Source: an uncultured Oscillospiraceae bacterium
GTDB lineage: Bacteria > Bacillota > Clostridia > Oscillospirales > Oscillospiraceae
DNA length: 64,000 nucleotides
Assembly: GCA_934591635.1 (NCBI GenBank)
Contig: CAKTPI010000005.1
Location: forward strand, 56,360 to 120,359
Direction of reading: 5' to 3'
Of this stretch, positions 59,960-64,000 are shown piece by piece. The notes under the pieces are model-generated. The model did no database searches. It had not been told where the DNA came from and worked only from the letters and a program-made list of their open reading frames with translations. The position numbers and the translations under genes were made by a program. Positions within the stretch are counted from its first letter, which is position 1, and each line of letters opens with the position of its first letter.

Positions 59960-61345
59960 ATGACAATGAAACGTGTACTGGCTGCCATGCTTGCCTTGGT
60001 TATGGCCTTTGGCCTCATGACGATTGGCTGCACTCCGACTGCCTCTGCGGATGCAGAGCCGAGAACCATCACCATTGGTGTGTGGTGGGATTTCTACTAT
60101 GATTCTACCCACGAGTCCGAAGAGAGCGACCCCGCTTATTCTGGCAGCCTGTCTGATCAGATGCGCTTTGAGAACGTCAAGTACGTGGAAGAGAAGTACA
60201 ATGTCAGATTTGAGTATGTCAATATGACCTACGCCGGTGTGAAGGAGTCCATCAATACCTCCATTCTGGCGGGTACTCCCGATTGTGACGTTTATCTGTG
60301 CGAGCTGGCCTTCGGCATCCCTGCCGCCATCAGCGGCCTGGCGATGGATCTCAAGACTGTTCTGCCCGCTGATGCGGATATTTTGAGCGATCAGACCGTT
60401 CTGAGCTACCTGGACTTGGGCGATGGCAAGGCTTCCCTCATGAAGCAGGTGAAGGCTGAAAATGCCGTGGAGGCTACCTATCCTCTGGCCTTTAATGTGG
60501 AAATGCTGGAAGACAACAACCTGGAAGATCCCCGTGAGCTGTACGCACGGGGTGAGTGGACTTGGGATAAGTTCATTGAGTACTGCCAGGTCCTGACCCA
60601 GGATACTGACGGCGACGGTGTCACCGATCAGTATGGCTTTGATGGCTTTTCCAAGGATGTGCTGGGCCAGCTGATGCTGTCCAATGGCGCTTCCATTGCT
60701 TCCGGTACCACGGAAACCCTGAGTTCTGCCGCTACTGGCGAAGTGCTGCAGTTCTACTCTGACCTGTACAATACCTACAATGTTGCTGCTCCTTATGAAT
60801 TTGGTGATTCCGGTGATGTGATGCGTTTCCGCTACAGAGACGGCTATGTCGGCTTCTGGCCTGGCGCTGCGTGGATTGCTTCCACCAATGCTGACTATGA
60901 CTGGGACGGTTCCGTTGGCTCCACCCTGGAGTTCGAAACTGCTTATGTTCAGTGGCCTGTCGGCCCCAGCGGCAACCAGGAGACCAATAAGGGCAAGTTC
61001 ACGGCGGGTTCCTTCTGGCTCATCCCCAATGGTGTAGAGGATCCTGAGTTTGTGTACGAAGTGTTTGAGGCTGTTTCCAACTGGTATCATGACGATGTCT
61101 CCATCCGCGATGACAAGGAGACCATGTGGTGGTGGTACGCCGTCACCGCTGGTGACGAGGACCTCCAGGAGGAGAACTTCCAGGTTATGTTTGATATGGG
61201 CACCCGGGAGCAGTTCGACCTGTGGGACAGCGTGAATGTGGAAATGGATTTGGAGAGCCTGATTCGTGGCGACATGACCGCAGCCCAGATGCAGGAGACC
61301 TACCGCCAGGAGTATCAGGCCGGCCTGGACGCATACTTCGGCTAA
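59960..61345 (+). CDS. extracellular sugar-binding protein of an ABC importer
   Basis: A 461-residue family 1 solute-binding protein. The N-terminal signal ends either at the degenerate lipobox LMTIGC (Cys about residue 24; Thr at -3 is atypical) or at ADA, so lipid anchoring is uncertain. The mature protein begins ITIGVWWDFYYD and has RFENVKYVEEKYNVRFEYV and WTWDKFIEYCQVLTQDTDGDGVTDQYGF, with a calcium-loop-like DTDGDGVTD. ATG 59960 follows ACAGGAGGAT. It is 42 bp after the repeat protein and most likely serves permease pair 2. A terminator follows. Confidence 0.9.
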   Translation: MTMKRVLAAMLALVMAFGLMTIGCTPTASADAEPRTITIGVWWDFYYDSTHESEESDPAYSGSLSDQMRFENVKYVEEKYNVRFEYVNMTYAGVKESINTSILAGTPDCDVYLCELAFGIPAAISGLAMDLKTVLPADADILSDQTVLSYLDLGDGKASLMKQVKAENAVEATYPLAFNVEMLEDNNLEDPRELYARGEWTWDKFIEYCQVLTQDTDGDGVTDQYGFDGFSKDVLGQLMLSNGASIASGTTETLSSAATGEVLQFYSDLYNTYNVAAPYEFGDSGDVMRFRYRDGYVGFWPGAAWIASTNADYDWDGSVGSTLEFETAYVQWPVGPSGNQETNKGKFTAGSFWLIPNGVEDPEFVYEVFEAVSNWYHDDVSIRDDKETMWWWYAVTAGDEDLQEENFQVMFDMGTREQFDLWDSVNVEMDLESLIRGDMTAAQMQETYRQEYQAGLDAYFG

Positions 61346-61370
61346 TTTAAATATCGAATCAATCGTTTTT

Positions 61371-61404
61371 GGCCCGCACCCAGATTTCGGGTGCGGGCCG
61401 TTTT
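61371..61404 (+). terminator. terminator after the sugar-binding protein gene
   Basis: GGCCCGCACCC (61371-61381) pairs perfectly with GGGTGCGGGCC (61389-61399), followed by GTTTT. The next gene starts 14 bp beyond, so expression of the DUF624 and esterase genes may depend on partial readthrough. Confidence 0.85.
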
Positions 61405-61417
61405 AAAGGTTTCGTGT

Positions 61418-62062
61418 ATGGTGAATAATCTGTTTTCTCCGGATGGAGTCTATGCCAGAGTCATGAACTGGCTTTGGAATATTTTAGTGTTGAGCGTACT
61501 GTGGTTGGTGTGCTGTATGCCAATCATTACCATCGGTGCATCCAGTACAGCGGCCTATTATGCCGCGTCCAAGGTAATGCGGCATAAAACAGGAAAGCTT
61601 GTTTCAGAGTTTTTTGCATCCTTTCGGCGGAATCTTCGTCAGAGTATTCCGCTTTCTGCTGCAATTACATTGCTTCAGGTGGTTTTGGTAATGGAATGCA
61701 TTTATTTGTATTCCGATATACGGGTTCCAATGGGATTCCTTGCGCTGTTTTTATTTCTTCTGCTGGTCGTGTGTGCTCAGGCAAACTACCTTTGGGCATG
61801 TCTGTCCCGTTTTGACCGGAGTAGCTTCCAGCTTTTCCGGATGGCAATCGTATTGGCCTTCCGGCATTTCCTTACGACAATTCTGCTGCTTTTGCTGCTG
61901 TGTATCCCGCTTGCGGGTATTTATTTCATGCCTTGGGGGATTCTGATATTTCCGGGTTTATCGATCTTTGTTTCCACCTATCCCATGGAGAAAATTCTGC
62001 GCCAATATTCTCCTGCTGTTGCGCCGGATACGCAGGAAGCACAGAAGTGGTATTACCAATAA
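61418..62062 (+). CDS. second DUF624/YesL-family membrane protein
   Basis: A 214-residue membrane protein. LWLVCCMPIITIGASSTAAYYAASKV (about residues 28-53) matches the pattern of the family member at 45997 closely. It has four or five hydrophobic segments and a short polar C-terminus. ATG 61418 lies directly after the terminator's T-run with AAAGG as ribosome site. Each of the two solute-binding proteins is thus accompanied by its own DUF624 protein. Confidence 0.9.
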   Translation: MVNNLFSPDGVYARVMNWLWNILVLSVLWLVCCMPIITIGASSTAAYYAASKVMRHKTGKLVSEFFASFRRNLRQSIPLSAAITLLQVVLVMECIYLYSDIRVPMGFLALFLFLLLVVCAQANYLWACLSRFDRSSFQLFRMAIVLAFRHFLTTILLLLLLCIPLAGIYFMPWGILIFPGLSIFVSTYPMEKILRQYSPAVAPDTQEAQKWYYQ

Positions 62063-62085
62063 AAAAGAAAAAGGAGAATGATAGT

Positions 62086-63156
62086 ATGTCCATGATCTGC
62101 CCCCAGCAAGTGCGGCCGTCTGATCAAAGGCTTCAGTATATGGGACGCATTGACGATTCCTGTGCAGATGCGCCGGTTTTTGTGTATCCCTGCACCAATG
62201 TGCGCATCCGTTTCCGCGGTACTGCCATCGGTTTTGAGATAACAAACCTGCATGGCTATTATGAAAACTCCGTGGGTATTCTGCTGGATGGGGAAGAGCG
62301 AAAAATCGTTTTGCCGGAGTCAGGAAAGATGACCTTCCTTGCTGCGGAGAACCTTCCGGATACAGAGCATGAGCTGATGCTGTATAAACGGATGGATACC
62401 TGCCATTATTTCGTTTTTCATGGCTTTCAGCTTCCGGAGAATGCGGAGGTACTCCCGCTTCCGCCAAAGCCGTGCCGCCGCATGGAGTTCTACGGGGACA
62501 GCGTAACAGCCGGCGAGGTTTGTGAGCTGGAGGACTACTGTGCCAAGCCGGATCCGCCCCATAACGGTCAATACTCCAATAGCTATTATTCCTATGCATG
62601 GTGTACGGCAAGGAGATTGCATGCCCAAATCCATGATGTGGCGCAGGGCGGCGTTGCATTGCTTCCCGGAACAGGATACTTTTGTGCGCCGGATTTGGTC
62701 GGGATGGAGCAGCTGTGTGATAAAATCCAGTGCAACCCCCAGTTGGGGCCGGTCCGGCATTGGAACTTTGCGTGGTATACACCGCATGTCGTTGTGGTGG
62801 CTATCGGACAAAATGACAGTCACCCGGAGGATTTTATGGAACCCGGGCTGGACAATCCCAAGGCGCAGAGCTGGATGGCCCATTATGGGGCATTCATTGG
62901 CCGCCTGCGGCAGTGCTATCCCAAGGCCACAATCCTTTTGACAACCACCATTCTGAATCACAATGCAAATTGGGACCGGGCCATTGCCACGGTGTGTCAA
63001 AAGCTGGGGGATGCCAAAATACACCATTTCCTGTATTCCAACAATGGCTGCGGCACCCCGGGGCACATCCGCCGCCCGGAGGCGGAGAGAATGGCAGAGG
63101 AGCTGAGCGCCTTTGTGGAGACACTGGGAGAAGACATATGGGAGGACGGAATATGA
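62086..63156 (+). CDS. CE2-type SGNH carbohydrate esterase
   Basis: A 356-residue esterase with an N-terminal beta-sandwich (about residues 1-125, e.g. VRIRFRGTAIGFEITN) and a C-terminal SGNH hydrolase domain, the layout of carbohydrate esterase family 2. Catalytic Ser in GDSVTAG (about 139), oxyanion Asn in GQND (about 242-245) and His in TPGHIRRPEAERMAEEL (about 327). There is no signal peptide, so it should remove acetyl groups from imported oligosaccharides. ATG 62086 follows AAAGGAG; a longer upstream frame lies inside the DUF624 gene. The stop overlaps the next start (ATGA). Confidence 0.88.
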   Translation: MSMICPQQVRPSDQRLQYMGRIDDSCADAPVFVYPCTNVRIRFRGTAIGFEITNLHGYYENSVGILLDGEERKIVLPESGKMTFLAAENLPDTEHELMLYKRMDTCHYFVFHGFQLPENAEVLPLPPKPCRRMEFYGDSVTAGEVCELEDYCAKPDPPHNGQYSNSYYSYAWCTARRLHAQIHDVAQGGVALLPGTGYFCAPDLVGMEQLCDKIQCNPQLGPVRHWNFAWYTPHVVVVAIGQNDSHPEDFMEPGLDNPKAQSWMAHYGAFIGRLRQCYPKATILLTTTILNHNANWDRAIATVCQKLGDAKIHHFLYSNNGCGTPGHIRRPEAERMAEELSAFVETLGEDIWEDGI

Positions 63157-64000
63157 TTGATTTTGAAAAAGGCCTTGTCAATCGGGGGAACTGGCACGCC
63201 ATCCGGCAGGTGTTCGCCAAGGCGAGCAAAGGACTTCCGGTGACCGTGGGATTTCTGGGCGGCTCCATTACCCAGGGCAGCCTGGCATCCAGGCAGGAAA
63301 ATTGCTATGCCTCGCTGGTGTTCGACTGGTGGAGGCAGCAGTTTCCCAATGCCCGGCTTATCAACGCCGGCATCGGCGGCACAACTTCTCAATTTGGCGT
63401 TGCCCGGGTGGAGGCGGACTTGCTGCAATACAAGCCGGATATGGTTTTTGTGGAGTTCAGTGTCAACGATGATGCTACCCCCTTCTTCATGGAGACCTAT
63501 GAGGGGCTGATTCGGAAAATTCTTTTATCCGGCGCCGGGCTGATGCTCATTCACAATGTTCGCTATGACAATATGGAAAGCGCAGAGGATATCCATCTGA
63601 AAATCGGGAAGCACTACGCCCTTCCCTGTGTCAGCATGAGAAGCACCCTTTACCCTCTGGTTGCCTCCGGGGAGATTCCCAACCGGCAGATTACCCCGGA
63701 TGATTTGCACCCCAACGACCAGGGGCACCGTATGGTTGCTTCCGTCATTATCCATTTTTTGGAAACGATTCAGAAGTCGGAACGGCCGGAAGAGGGCCCG
63801 GAGCCGATTCCAGCCCCACTGACAGAAAACCGGTACCAGCACAGCATCCGGTACCAGAGCAGCAATTCGGCCCCCCTGCTGGAGGGCTTTCAGCCGGATC
63901 CTACACCCCAGGAGCATATCACGCAAATGTTCCGCCACGGCTTTACAGCCTGGCATGTGGGAGACCGCATTACATTTTGGGTGGAGGGAACCGGCATTGC
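63153..64000 (+). CDS. SGNH esterase, CE17-like, cut by the window end
   Basis: The frame is open from ATG 63153 to the last base (282 codons seen). The SGNH domain has the Ser in FLGGSITQG (about residue 38), INAGIGGT (block II), EFSVNDDA (block III, about 108-115) and the Asp/His pair in DDLHPND (about 182). From about residue 225 a new beta-rich domain begins (YQHSIRYQSSNSAPLLEGF). An SGNH esterase with a C-terminal binding-type domain, encoded next to CE2, resembles the CE2/CE17 pair that deacetylates manno-oligosaccharides in Roseburia. The assignment to CE17 is inference. It has no signal peptide. Its start overlaps the CE2 stop. Confidence 0.8.
   Translation, partial: MIDFEKGLVNRGNWHAIRQVFAKASKGLPVTVGFLGGSITQGSLASRQENCYASLVFDWWRQQFPNARLINAGIGGTTSQFGVARVEADLLQYKPDMVFVEFSVNDDATPFFMETYEGLIRKILLSGAGLMLIHNVRYDNMESAEDIHLKIGKHYALPCVSMRSTLYPLVASGEIPNRQITPDDLHPNDQGHRMVASVIIHFLETIQKSERPEEGPEPIPAPLTENRYQHSIRYQSSNSAPLLEGFQPDPTPQEHITQMFRHGFTAWHVGDRITFWVEGTGI

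Noticed and set aside
58157..61090. A 977-codon open frame on the minus strand across the repeat protein and the sugar-binding protein genes
   Set aside because: It is antisense to two clear secreted proteins with signal peptides and ribosome sites. Strong codon bias in those genes removes stops from the opposite frame, and the repeats prolong the effect. The translated sequence has no domain and no ribosome site.

Overview
The window looks like chromosome from an anaerobic, endospore-forming member of the Clostridia, most likely a gut fibre degrader of the Oscillospirales (Ruminococcaceae/Oscillospiraceae) type. The evidence is a set of sporulation genes (yunB, yqfC, yqfD, a YlbJ-like membrane protein), an oxygen-sensitive class III ribonucleotide reductase, acetate kinase, strong GGAGG ribosome binding sites, and a large secreted and imported polysaccharide system. 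The taxonomic placement is inference. No rRNA or marker phylogeny could be run.

Region 1 (1-29.8 kb) is housekeeping chromosome. It begins inside pcrA and runs through yunB, a convergent pair of small and membrane sporulation-type genes, and the tightly coupled block yqfC-yqfD-phoH-ybeY-era-yqzL-recO-mutS2, in which several junctions are 4-bp start/stop overlaps. Next come an HPr-like gene with its own promoter and a palindromic operator candidate, then uvrC, rsmD, coaD and a coiled-coil gene. Further on are galM and nrdD, divergent, with a textbook pair of NrdR boxes before nrdD. They are followed by a YitT-type membrane protein, tmcAL, ackA, pepT, a small acidic membrane protein, birA, an odd membrane protein fused to an E2-acyltransferase-like domain, a homocysteine methyltransferase, tRNA-Pro(UGG), a TraX-type membrane protein and ychF.

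Region 2 (29.8-38.7 kb) is a mobile island inserted at the 5' end of ychF. The first seven codons of ychF, its ribosome binding site and its promoter are repeated on the far side of the island, where a broken tyrosine integrase gene lies. The cargo is a type III restriction-modification system (mod, a DUF1016/YhcG nuclease-family protein, res) preceded by a membrane protein. The mod reading frame holds a run of nine Gs, which makes it a candidate phase-variable methyltransferase (phasevarion). Its middle, target-recognition part is more AT-rich than the rest. A truncated phage-type M15 peptidase follows.

Region 3 (38.9-64 kb, open at the right edge) is a Gram-positive polysaccharide utilisation locus best explained by acetylated galacto(gluco)mannan. 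It has a secreted GH5, a cytoplasmic GH36 alpha-galactosidase, a secreted CBM35-GH26 mannanase, two DUF624/YesL proteins, two solute-binding proteins (one a 998-residue fusion to carbohydrate-binding modules), two separate pairs of ABC sugar permeases, a CE2-type esterase and a second, CE17-like SGNH esterase. Between the two permease pairs sits a coupled trio with no established function: an NHL/TPR protein anchored in the membrane, a YIP1-family membrane protein and a DUF5696-family membrane-anchored protein. A secreted protein with three ~120-residue repeats follows the second pair. This permease-NHL-YIP1-DUF5696-permease unit is the best candidate in the window for an undescribed biological system, probably an envelope-spanning glycan capture or import machine. 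No ABC ATPase and no transcription factor for the locus are present in the window.
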